NCBI GenBank assembly: GCA_934565775.1
Contig: CAKTIN010000055.1
Coordinates: 1-12,335, forward strand
Source of the DNA: an uncultured Oscillospiraceae bacterium
GTDB lineage: Bacteria; Bacillota; Clostridia; Oscillospirales; Oscillospiraceae
Reading direction: 5' to 3'
DNA: 12,335 bases
Position numbers and translations under genes: made by a program. Positions 1-6,240 of the stretch are shown piece by piece. Each line of letters opens with the position of its first letter. Position 1 is the first letter of the stretch. The notes beneath the pieces were generated by a model. It did no database searches and was not told the origin of the DNA. It saw only the letters and a program-made list of their open reading frames with translations.

Positions 1-997
1 CCCAGAAGGATGCGGCGCTAAGGACCAGGGCCAGATAGTTCCCCGCTGCAAGGGTATTCCAGATCACCCGGATGCCGGGCAGCAGGGCCAGGACCTGCAC
101 CAGCGGCATCAGCAGAAACAGGGCAAAATCAACGGGTAGGAACCGGCGGTTCTTAATTCCGGCGGCAAACAGCTTGGGCACATAGCACCTCGCCACCTGC
201 ATTACGCCGCTGCACCACCGCCTGCGCTGGACCATAGACTGCCAGAAGGTCGTGGGCTCCTCGTCATAGCTCAGCGCCTCCGGGACCCAGCACACCCGCT
301 GCCCCGCCATGGCGCACTGGGCGGCAAACTCCGCATCCTCAGCCATGGTGTGGGTGTTCCAGCCCCCCATCTCCCGGAGCAGAGACTTGCTCACGGCAAA
401 GCCTGTCCCCACCAGCTTGGACGACAGCTTCAGGGTCATCCGGGGGCGGTTGAACATCAGATTGCTGTGCTCAAAATACAGGTCGTAGCATCCGGCCACC
501 CAGCCGGAATTGGGGTTCATGGCCCGCTGCACTCCCTTGGCCACCTGGTAACCGGCGCAGAACGCGTCGTTCATCCGGGCCAGGAAATCCGGGTCTACCA
601 GGTTGTCCGCGTCAAAGACGCAGTAGGCGTCATAGTCCTGATGGTCCAGCGCAGCAAAGGCCTGCCGCAGGGCGTCGCCCTTGTTCCGGCAGGGAGCCAG
701 GCAGGGCAGAATCTCCGCGCCGGCCCGGCGGGCTGCGCCCTCCGTGTCGTCCGTGCAGTTATTGGGCACCACATACACGTCGTACAGCTCCCGGGGATAC
801 CGCTGCTGGAGCAGGGTCTTTACCGTGCTGGCGATCACGGCCTCCTCGTTGCGCGCCGCCAGGACCACGGCAAAGCGGGTCTTGGGCTCCGCCTTAGGCA
901 GGCGCTTCCGCGGCAAGAGGAAAAAGAGGCTGATCAAGGTCGAATAGCCGATACAGATCTTTACAAAAATGGATAATAAATCCAAGAATATGTCCAT
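1..997 (-). CDS. Family 2 glycosyltransferase, membrane-bound, C-terminus beyond the window
   Basis: This is a processive-type GT2 (cellulose/chitin/hyaluronan synthase-like or poly-GlcNAc-transferase-like) that would transfer a nucleotide-sugar unit at the cytoplasmic membrane. 332 codons are visible; the rest lies past position 1. Residues 5-29 form an N-terminal membrane segment. The GT-A domain follows: start of the fold at residues 42-50 (FAVVLAARN), a KGDAL motif at 106-110, the DxD metal-binding motif DAD at 129-131, the catalytic ED at 220-221 (TMAEDAEF) and the QxxRW motif QRRRW at 257-261. A second hydrophobic stretch begins near 290. The start is ATG at 997, with AGGGGAG at 1007-1013 as a 9-nt-spaced ribosome binding site. 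A strong promoter lies just upstream, so the gene is probably first in its unit. The sugar specificity and polymer cannot be told from this part. The family call is firm. Confidence 0.92.
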   Translation of the reverse strand, partial: MDIFLDLLSIFVKICIGYSTLISLFFLLPRKRLPKAEPKTRFAVVLAARNEEAVIASTVKTLLQQRYPRELYDVYVVPNNCTDDTEGAARRAGAEILPCLAPCRNKGDALRQAFAALDHQDYDAYCVFDADNLVDPDFLARMNDAFCAGYQVAKGVQRAMNPNSGWVAGCYDLYFEHSNLMFNRPRMTLKLSSKLVGTGFAVSKSLLREMGGWNTHTMAEDAEFAAQCAMAGQRVCWVPEALSYDEEPTTFWQSMVQRRRWCSGVMQVARCYVPKLFAAGIKNRRFLPVDFALFLLMPLVQVLALLPGIRVIWNTLAAGNYLALVLSAASFW

Positions 998-1024
998 AAA
1001 ACCACACTCCCCTAAGACGGCACC

Positions 1025-1053
1025 ATTATAAAACAGGGGAGATTAAGTTTCAA
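1025..1053 (-). promoter_or_regulatory. Sigma-A promoter of the glycosyltransferase gene
   Basis: On the minus strand the -35 is TTGAAA (1048-1053) and the -10 is TATAAT (1025-1030), with a 17-bp spacer. Transcription would start near 1018, leaving a leader of only about 20 nt before the ATG at 997. Only one base departs from consensus. The promoter lies between the stop of the DUF4279 gene and the glycosyltransferase, so the two genes need not be co-transcribed. Confidence 0.8.
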
Positions 1054-1120
1054 GAATCGAAATGCTTAAGATTTCTTAAATTTTGACAGAGAATTCCGGC
1101 ATCTTTGCTCATTCGACCGA

Positions 1121-1603
1121 TCAGTCCAGGTAGAAGGCAAAGTTCACCTCCGCTCCCATCTCCGCCCAAAAGGCCAGGTCCTCGCAGGAAAGCCCGACCT
1201 CCGGCAGGGTGCTGGCGTCCGCATAAAGGGTGAGCTCCACCAAGGCAAACAGCTCAAACGCCTCGCAAAGCGCCCGCACCTGTCCGCTTCTGCCCTCCAG
1301 GCGGTCTGCCAGAGTCCGGAGGGTCTCCTGGGCGCTCCAGCTCTTCTCTTTGGGCAGCTCCAGCTCCCAAGCGGCATTTTTAAGATAGGCATAGGGCGGC
1401 CGCTCTGCCGGAAGGACCGTCAGGCCGGGCAGGTCAGCCCCCGGCTCGGGTCCATCCGCATACAGCAGGCCCTTGCCCGGCTCCGGCGGCCGGGAGCAGG
1501 TTGGTGTCAGGTCCAGCAGGCGGCTCACAGCCTCCCGGTCAAAGTCCACCCCGTCTCTTTTCATCAATGAGAAAGAAGCCTTTATTTCCGGAATCCGTTC
1601 CAT
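1121..1603 (-). CDS. DUF4279-like domain protein, function unknown
   Basis: The gene encodes a 160-residue soluble protein resembling DUF4279. Near the N-terminus is the characteristic pattern of a beta strand (ASFSLM, residues 9-14), then an acidic/hydrophobic helix and an LDLTPT motif around residues 29-34. A W-rich middle (AAWELELPK), a long helix (TLRTLADRL) and a C-terminal strand ending AFYLD follow. The start chosen is ATG at 1603, because AAGGAG sits 6 nt upstream (AGGAG at 1610-1614). The reading frame stays open far upstream, to about 2896, but that extension is antisense to the hydrolase gene, has no ribosome binding site and does not read like protein. There is no signal peptide. 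The molecular role of DUF4279 is not established as far as I know. I see no promoter clearly belonging to this gene in the 153-bp divergent gap. Confidence 0.72.
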   Translation of the reverse strand: MERIPEIKASFSLMKRDGVDFDREAVSRLLDLTPTCSRPPEPGKGLLYADGPEPGADLPGLTVLPAERPPYAYLKNAAWELELPKEKSWSAQETLRTLADRLEGRSGQVRALCEAFELFALVELTLYADASTLPEVGLSCEDLAFWAEMGAEVNFAFYLD

Positions 1604-1756
1604 TCTTTTCTCCTTGTCCGAAAGCCGACCAGCCTTCAAAACTTTTTTCCTTTTTTTCGTCCGGTTCTTCCAAAATCCCCCGATTTGTAGTAAAATAAGG
1701 GGTAATCGCCTGGGGAACCCGCCGCTGCGGGAGGCGCACCACTTTTCTGATTCAAA

Positions 1757-2695
1757 ATGGGGGAAGCTATTTTGAAAATCGTTCTTTTGCTCTTGGCCGC
1801 AGGCTGCGCCCTGCTGCTGATCGGGAGCTGGGTCCTGTACCGCCATACCTTTCGCCGGACGCCGGAGGCCACCGTCCTGTCCGAGAACGAGTTCAACCGC
1901 AGTCATGCGCGGGTCCGCGCCGCACAGGCGCTTCAGAACGCCTGCACGGAAACCGTTACCATTTCCGCCACAGACGGCACCCGGCTGGTGGGCCGCTATT
2001 ATGAGCATACCCCGGGCGCACCCCTGGTGCTCTTCTTTCACGGCTACCGCAGCCATGCCGCGCTGGACGGCCAGGAATTTTATGAGATCGCCAAAAAGCA
2101 GGGGTGGAATCTGCTCCTGGTCACGCACCGCGCCCACGGCGAAAGCGGCTCCGACCTCTCCACGGTGGGCGTTCGGGAGCAGTATGACTGCCTGCAATGG
2201 GCCAATTGGGCAAACGAGCGCTTCGGCAGCGGCGCTTCCGTGTTTCTCATGGGAGTCTCCTTCAGCGGCACCATCGTCCTGATGGCCAGCTGCCTTCCGC
2301 TCCCGCCCTGCGTCCGGGGCATCATCGACGACTCCGGCTTTACCTCTTACCCGGAAATGTGCAAGGCGAATCTGCCCCGCGCCCTGCCGAAGTGGTTTCC
2401 CATTCCCCTGTTTCTGTTTTTCCTCACACTGGGGGCCAGGCTGTACGGCCATTTCGATCTTTATCAGGTGGACGCCCGCCGGGCGGTGCAAAAGGCCCGG
2501 GTCCCCATTCTGATCCTCCACGGCGCCCTGGATTCCCGCGCGCCCATTTCCATGGGCTACGCCCTGTTTGCCGCCTGCGCTGAGCCGAAGCGCTTGGTAA
2601 TCGTCCCCGGTGCAAGCCATGTGCGGTGCTTTCAGACCGATCCCGCCGCCTACCGCCAGGCCATTGCCGGCTTTATCCGGGACTATACCCCCTAA
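1757..2695 (+). CDS. Alpha/beta hydrolase with N-terminal membrane anchor
   Basis: A 312-residue serine hydrolase of the YqkD/BAAT-like alpha/beta-hydrolase group, likely an esterase or peptidase of unknown substrate. Residues 5-28 form one membrane anchor, putting the catalytic domain probably outside the cell. The oxyanion motif FHGYR is at 94-98. The nucleophile elbow is GVSFSG, with Ser168. The acid is Asp259 (HGALDSRAP) and the base is His288 (GASHVR), so the triad is complete. The pattern RAHGESGSD (125-133) is typical of this group. An in-frame TGA at 1748-1750 forces the start to be ATG 1757 or later. The only purine-rich stretch, GGGAGG at 1729-1734, is 22 nt away, so the ribosome binding site is poor. 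The gene is convergent with the membrane protein gene at 2727, with 31 bp between stops and no convincing terminator. Confidence 0.88.
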   Translation: MGEAILKIVLLLLAAGCALLLIGSWVLYRHTFRRTPEATVLSENEFNRSHARVRAAQALQNACTETVTISATDGTRLVGRYYEHTPGAPLVLFFHGYRSHAALDGQEFYEIAKKQGWNLLLVTHRAHGESGSDLSTVGVREQYDCLQWANWANERFGSGASVFLMGVSFSGTIVLMASCLPLPPCVRGIIDDSGFTSYPEMCKANLPRALPKWFPIPLFLFFLTLGARLYGHFDLYQVDARRAVQKARVPILILHGALDSRAPISMGYALFAACAEPKRLVIVPGASHVRCFQTDPAAYRQAIAGFIRDYTP

Positions 2696-2726
2696 GCCGG
2701 GGGGCGGAAATCTCCCAGCCTTGGGG

Positions 2727-3353
2727 CTAGCGCTCCCGCTCCTCCTCCGGCCGGTCGCTCTGCAGCGCCCGCAGGCGGTCCTCCCGGGCCCGCTTTCTGC
2801 GCAGCCTGGCTCTCTTTTTGCGTGCCTGCCGGATGCGGCGGGCAAGAAATTCCACCAGGGATGCCAGAGGATACAGGAGATACAGCCCCGTAACACAGCC
2901 CCAAAGCGTCAGCGCGGCGCGCGTCCTGGCTGCATAGAAACCCATAATCTGCTGCGCAGAGATCAACTCCCTTCCCCCGGCGCGGAGGGAGAGCAGCACG
3001 GCCGAATCATCTTGGAAGGTTCCCTTCCGCACATAGCCCGCAGTCACCTTCTGCCCGGTCAGGGTCTCCCAGTCCGTCAGCCCCAGGGCCTTTGCGGTAT
3101 CCTCCAAAAGGCTTACGCCCGTTCCGTCAGAGAGCCAGAGCGTATCATACGCCCAGCTGCCCCTGCCGAAGGAGATCCGGTCCCGTGTGCATTTCCGCAC
3201 GACCCCGGTTGCCGTCTCCTCCTGCCCGGTGCGCATTGCATAGTAGGGCAAGACCTCATACCAGCCTCTTATGCAGAAAAACATAAGCAGCATTAGGCCG
3301 TAAGACAGAAGCCATGCGCCAATGAACTGCGCTCTTCTTTTCCCTTTTTTCAT
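2727..3353 (-). CDS. Two-TM protein with external domain, DUF3592-like architecture
   Basis: A 208-residue membrane protein I cannot name with certainty. A membrane segment lies at residues 9-28, an external domain of about 110 residues follows, and a second membrane segment lies at 145-168. The C-terminal tail is very basic and cytoplasmic (RRIRQARKKRARLRRKR), ending in a charged, Glu-rich stretch. The external domain has short beta-strand-like pieces (ATGVVRKC; GQKVTAGYVRKG) and a motif, ISAQQIMGFYAARTR, just before the second segment. This layout matches the two modules of the 8179-9246 protein (strand, GQ-V strand, aromatic motif, then TM), so the two are probably distant relatives; DUF3592-type proteins share it. 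The start ATG at 3353 has GGAAGGAT 4-6 nt upstream. The gene stands alone with its own promoter and leader hairpin. Confidence 0.75.
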   Translation of the reverse strand: MKKGKRRAQFIGAWLLSYGLMLLMFFCIRGWYEVLPYYAMRTGQEETATGVVRKCTRDRISFGRGSWAYDTLWLSDGTGVSLLEDTAKALGLTDWETLTGQKVTAGYVRKGTFQDDSAVLLSLRAGGRELISAQQIMGFYAARTRAALTLWGCVTGLYLLYPLASLVEFLARRIRQARKKRARLRRKRAREDRLRALQSDRPEEERER

Positions 3354-3379
3354 ACTATCCTTCCGGGTTTCCCCGCTTT

Positions 3380-3416
3380 GCAGTGGCCCGCCCGGGAGCC
3401 CCCGGCGGGCCGCTGC
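3380..3416 (-). promoter_or_regulatory. GC-rich leader hairpin upstream of the two-TM gene
   Basis: GGCCCGCC (3385-3392) pairs perfectly with GGCGGGCC (3404-3411). An inner GGG/CCC step closes a 4-nt loop and GCAG/CTGC flanks the stem, giving about 15 pairs with one bulge and one mismatch. In the minus-strand transcript the hairpin lies between the promoter (3438-3466) and the start codon at 3353, and it is not followed by a U-run. It is therefore not a canonical terminator on that strand. It may affect translation or mRNA stability, or mark a protein site; its role is unknown. Confidence 0.5.
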
Positions 3417-3437
3417 TTAAGCATCCTTTTTCTTCTT

Positions 3438-3466
3438 ATTATAAAGGAATTTCCGACAAATTACAA
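3438..3466 (-). promoter_or_regulatory. Sigma-A promoter of the two-TM protein gene
   Basis: The minus-strand -35 is TTGTAA (3461-3466), the spacer is 17 bp and the -10 is TATAAT (3438-3443), in an AT-rich patch within GC-rich surroundings. The transcript would begin near 3431 and carry a leader of about 78 nt containing the strong hairpin at 3380-3416. Confidence 0.75.
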
Positions 3467-3545
3467 CCGCTGCATTTCGCCGTCCGGCAGGCCCCTTTCC
3501 TGCCGGGAATCGGGGCATTGGCCCGGACTCCGAATTTCCCGGCAC

Positions 3546-3574
3546 TTGACAGGAGCCCAGTTCTGCCTTATACT
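3546..3574 (+). promoter_or_regulatory. Sigma-A promoter of the cytidine-deaminase-like gene
   Basis: The -35 is a consensus TTGACA (3546-3551), the spacer 17 bp and the -10 TATACT (3569-3574). The predicted start near 3581 leaves a leader of about 155 nt before the ATG at 3737. That leader contains a second TATACTCG (3611-3618), without a -35, and GC-rich partial repeats around 3597-3613 and 3666-3682. Confidence 0.8.
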
Positions 3575-3697
3575 CGTTTTATCCGTCTCGCAGGCGCGCT
3601 TGCGCGGCCCTATACTCGCAGAGCAGCCGCAAGCCCTCTGCAAAGCAAAAATCGCGGCCCGTGCCCGCTTGGCGCGGCCGATGTTTCTCAAAAAACT

Positions 3698-3711
3698 ACC
3701 GAACGTTAGGT
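3698..3711. promoter_or_regulatory. Near-palindrome ACCGAACGTTAGGT in the deaminase leader
   Basis: The 14-bp sequence ACCGAACGTTAGGT is symmetric at 6 of 7 paired positions and sits 14 nt upstream of the AGGAGG ribosome binding site (3726-3731). It resembles palindromes of the ACCGAACGTTCGGT type that I recall near TetR-family regulator genes in Clostridia; that link is from memory and not tested. It lies far downstream of the promoter, so it would act as a roadblock or be coincidental. Confidence 0.35.
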
Positions 3712-3736
3712 CGTTACAGAATGATAGGAGGACAAT

Positions 3737-4180
3737 ATGGATATTTGGGAAAAGCTCTATAGGCAGGCCAAGCAGGAATATCACCCGGAGGATGTGACGC
3801 CCTTTATCCATGCGCACCATGTGGTGTGCGCCCTGGAGAGCGAGGACGGCAGAATCTACACAGGCTTCTGCATGGAGGCGTGCAGCGGCGTGATGAATCT
3901 GTGCGCAGAACGGGTCGCCGCCGTGCATATGTACGTCATCAGCGGCCAGACAAAAATCAAGCGGCTGATCGCCTTCCGGGACCGGCCGCCCTACGGCGGC
4001 GGAAGCGGGATGCCCTGCGGTGCCTGCCGGGAATTTCTGTATCAGCTGAATGAGGAGAACGAGAACATGGAGATTCTGGTGGATTATGAAACCAGGCGGA
4101 CCGTGACCCTCAAGGAGCTGATGCCGAATTGGTGGGGCAAGGAGCGCTATGAAAAGGCGCGGGAAGAAAAAGCGGAATGA
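3737..4180 (+). CDS. Cytidine/blasticidin-S deaminase-like zinc enzyme
   Basis: A 147-residue protein of the cytidine deaminase fold (Cdd/blasticidin-S deaminase-like). The zinc site is complete: CAE at residues 56-58 (ligand Cys56, catalytic Glu58) and PCGAC at 93-97 (ligands Cys94 and Cys97). In this family the enzyme hydrolytically removes the exocyclic amino group of cytidine or a related base, a step in pyrimidine salvage. The C-terminus (TLKELMPNWWG) fits the Cdd-like ending LLPxxF/W. The length suits a homotetrameric Cdd. The exact substrate is open: free cytidine, a modified nucleoside or a drug are all possible. ATG 3737 is preceded by AGGAGG with 5-nt spacing. The gene appears monocistronic, with a strong promoter and a long leader, and a hairpin follows the stop. 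Confidence 0.88.
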   Translation: MDIWEKLYRQAKQEYHPEDVTPFIHAHHVVCALESEDGRIYTGFCMEACSGVMNLCAERVAAVHMYVISGQTKIKRLIAFRDRPPYGGGSGMPCGACREFLYQLNEENENMEILVDYETRRTVTLKELMPNWWGKERYEKAREEKAE

Positions 4181-4196
4181 GCCCCGGAAAGCGCCG

Positions 4197-4222
4197 GACC
4201 CCCGCCCAAACGGGCGGGGGTC
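4197..4222 (+). terminator. Strong GC hairpin after the deaminase gene
   Basis: A perfect 11-bp stem (GACCCCCGCCC / GGGCGGGGGTC) with loop AAAC starts 16 nt after the deaminase stop. The following bases (TGAGCTTGTCC) are not a clean T-run, so it is either a suboptimal intrinsic terminator or an mRNA 3'-end stabiliser. It could also shield against transcripts coming from the opposite operon. Confidence 0.55.
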
Positions 4223-4341
4223 TGAGCTTGTCCTCAAGAGGCGAGCCAGCCTTATTCCCAGTGCCAGATACAGCCGCCGTGTTTTCTATCAATTTTTGTC
4301 ATAATAAAATGGAAAACCATCGCCACCGCATCCACACCGCA

Positions 4342-4533
4342 CTATTTTACAAACAGATATTTCTCCCAGATCCCTTCCAGTAAGATTGCAGCAGCATAAG
4401 CAAATGCGCCAATCCTGTCAAGCAAAGGATCCAAAGGTACACGATTCGCAAATGTCAAAAGACCTCCAGCGTCTTTTGGTGATACTTGCAGCTCTCCTTC
4501 CTCGTCTTGTTCGTGTATAGAATTGCACCTTTC
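4342..4533 (-). pseudogene. In-frame coding remnant after the propeller-like gene
   Basis: Directly after the TGA of the upstream gene (4534-4536), the same frame stays open for 63 codons to a TAG at 4342-4344. The translation looks like real protein: an acidic start (EQDEEGELQVS), then LLTFANRVPLDPLLDRIGAF and AYAAAILLEGIWEKYLFVK. No ATG, GTG or TTG start with a ribosome binding site lies near its beginning, so it is unlikely to be a free gene. It is either the former C-terminus of the upstream protein, cut by a nonsense TGA, or the tail of another gene fused by deletion. A perfect 8-bp hairpin (CAAAAGAC/GTCTTTTG, 4456-4478) lies inside it. I do not recognise the domain. Confidence 0.5.
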
Positions 4534-5586
4534 TCACCGTCCGGTCCTTTTCCGATGTGTATTTCCGGATGGACTGTTTTTCATTATGGACTGCATGACG
4601 GCAGAAATACTGGCGGGAGAATCATCCCATGGAGTGGGGGCATACGGCTCCAGATCCTCCACGCAGGGAAACGGCCGCAATTCGACTCCCTTCTTTGTCT
4701 TTAGCAGATAGCTTTCCCCAAGAATCAGGGTGCCGTCCGACTCATCTGTAGCGTACTGCGCTACAAGTTTTCCGGCAACACAGTCCAGGATCAAAACGCG
4801 GTCCTCGCACACAATCGCATAGTACCGCCTATCCCGGCCCGCGTTTATCTTTCTCCCCACCGCCGGGCCAAGAAAACGGGCACAATCCCAACCATACATT
4901 TCCGTATCCTCCCCGGTATTCAGGTCTATGCGATGGACTCTGTCGTCAATTACATAGTCCCCGCAAAGTGCCAGAGGAGTCGAACCATCCTCCTTCGTAT
5001 TCGGCACCTCTTTTTTCCAGAGCCAGTGGAGCGCATTCGGCTCTATCGTGCTGCTCAACCACTGCCGGTCATAATACGGCAAAAGCACCCCCTGTTGGAC
5101 TGTCCATACCCCCGCCAGATCGCATAGCTGATGTTGCAGCAGACGGACGGTCCCATCGGCAGTACAGTCTATATCCTGCCAAACCTTATAGGCGTTTTCT
5201 ATTGTGTCAATTTGATACGTCCCGGTGTCCAATTCGATACAAACCAAGCAATTACGCCTGTTTATATAAAAATCATAAACCACACGGTGCCCTTCCCACA
5301 CGGCAAAGTTCCGTGCCCCACCCCACCGGTTTCTGGGGGCAGACTGCTCCCAGAGGCATTTTCGTTCAGACAGGGATACCCACATATAGCGAGACGCTGT
5401 GAGCAGAATCAGCTCATCTGGCGCAACAAAGGCGGCTTTTTCAACATTTTTTATGAAATCCGGCACCCAGATACGCCTAAAATTGCAGTCAAAAACGGAA
5501 AGCCGCTTGCCAATCGTAATCACATAATCTTCATTTCTAAGAATCGTATGCCAATTCTCTTTGTTTAGTTCTTCAATTGAAATCAT
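4534..5586 (-). CDS. WD40/beta-propeller-like protein, function unknown
   Basis: A 350-residue soluble protein with repeating short strands and turns, such as YVITIGKRLSVFD, ELILLTASRYMWVSL, VLILDCVAGKLVAQY and GTLILGESYLLKT. Pairs of aromatic and DxxTG turns recall WD40 or PQQ-like beta-propellers used as binding scaffolds. It has no signal peptide and no catalytic motif. ATG 5586 is chosen because AAAGGG (5595-5600) lies 8 nt upstream; a GTG at 5595 is also in frame but would overlap that site. It is the last intact gene of the minus-strand operon, 51 bp after the preceding stop. The C-terminus ends abruptly in a basic, Asn/Ser-rich tail (THRKRTGR) at a TGA, and the frame then continues as good coding sequence. 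The gene may therefore be truncated at its 3' end. Confidence 0.6.
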   Translation of the reverse strand: MISIEELNKENWHTILRNEDYVITIGKRLSVFDCNFRRIWVPDFIKNVEKAAFVAPDELILLTASRYMWVSLSERKCLWEQSAPRNRWGGARNFAVWEGHRVVYDFYINRRNCLVCIELDTGTYQIDTIENAYKVWQDIDCTADGTVRLLQHQLCDLAGVWTVQQGVLLPYYDRQWLSSTIEPNALHWLWKKEVPNTKEDGSTPLALCGDYVIDDRVHRIDLNTGEDTEMYGWDCARFLGPAVGRKINAGRDRRYYAIVCEDRVLILDCVAGKLVAQYATDESDGTLILGESYLLKTKKGVELRPFPCVEDLEPYAPTPWDDSPASISAVMQSIMKNSPSGNTHRKRTGR

Positions 5587-5637
5587 ATACGCCACCCTTT
5601 CTGAACGGCCCCAGCCCGGTGGCTGATGCAGGCGCTT

Positions 5638-6240
5638 CTACCTTTGGTATTTCCCCTTCTTTTTGCGCGATACGACCCACTGGGCAATCGAAAGGGCCAC
5701 CATAAGGGCCGCAGCCCCATAATAACCCCACCTTAGCGCTTCAGGGCGAACGGTCCGAAAGACCGTTTTCCCGTCCGCATTTTGAATTTCTGTCAGCACT
5801 CCATTTGCCGCCACGCGGGTCGTATAAGAACCGGCCGCATCCACATAGGAACGATCCGGCACCCGGGTCGCGTCATCCTCCGGGGCCTGCCCCAGATAGC
5901 GTCCCTGGGCGTCATACCGGTAAACCACAAGTCTGGAGTAAATCTGAATTTCCCCATCCTCTATTCCAACGTTATAGGGGGAGAACTTCTCCAGATGAAA
6001 CAGGCGGAACGTCCCGTCCGGCCGAATTTGCAGCAAATGTTCATCCGACTCGGAGTAAATCAGTCCGCTGTCATCCGCCATAAGCCTGGAATAATTCCCG
6101 ATATTCCAGGGCAGCGGTCTGGTTGCGGAAAGGTCATCGGTTGCCGCGCGGAAGAAATACGGCAGTGCGCGGAAAAGAAGAATGCTCAAAAGCAGGGCGA
6201 TACAGACAGTGATCCATCTCATAATTCGTATTGCTTTCAT
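5638..6240 (-). CDS. TM-external domain-TM protein, function unknown
   Basis: A 200-residue membrane protein. A signal-anchor lies at residues 9-28, an external domain at about 30-168 and a second membrane segment at 172-190, followed by the basic end SRKKKGKYQR. The external part holds repeated propeller-blade-like units (LLQIRPDGTFRLFHL; RLVVYRYDAQGRYLG; GVLTEIQNADGKTVF), similar in style to NHL/SMP-30 or WD strands. It overlaps the stop of the preceding gene by the ATGA arrangement (ATG 6238-6240, TGA 6237-6239) and has GGAGG 8 nt upstream, so translation is probably coupled. The next gene also encodes propeller-like repeats, now soluble, which suggests a functional pair. No known family was recognised. 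Confidence 0.65.
   Translation of the reverse strand: MKAIRIMRWITVCIALLLSILLFRALPYFFRAATDDLSATRPLPWNIGNYSRLMADDSGLIYSESDEHLLQIRPDGTFRLFHLEKFSPYNVGIEDGEIQIYSRLVVYRYDAQGRYLGQAPEDDATRVPDRSYVDAAGSYTTRVAANGVLTEIQNADGKTVFRTVRPEALRWGYYGAAALMVALSIAQWVVSRKKKGKYQR

Noticed and set aside
350..976. Plus-strand open frame of 208 codons
   Set aside because: It is the shadow of the glycosyltransferase on the other strand, which has DxD, ED and QRRRW motifs.
1604..2896. Long minus-strand frame extending the DUF4279 gene to 591 codons, antisense to the hydrolase
   Set aside because: It has no ribosome binding site at its far start, the composition is Gly/Ala/Arg-rich and unlike protein, and the opposite strand carries a hydrolase with a full catalytic triad. 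A good start exists at 1603.
3461..4237. Minus-strand open frame of 258 codons over the deaminase
   Set aside because: It is antisense to a deaminase with an intact zinc site and strong translation signals, and it covers two promoters.
4534..4536. TGA as a selenocysteine codon in the propeller-like gene
   Set aside because: No bacterial SECIS-like hairpin lies immediately downstream. The only perfect stem (4456-4478) is more than 55 nt away, and no Cys-rich redox context surrounds the TGA.
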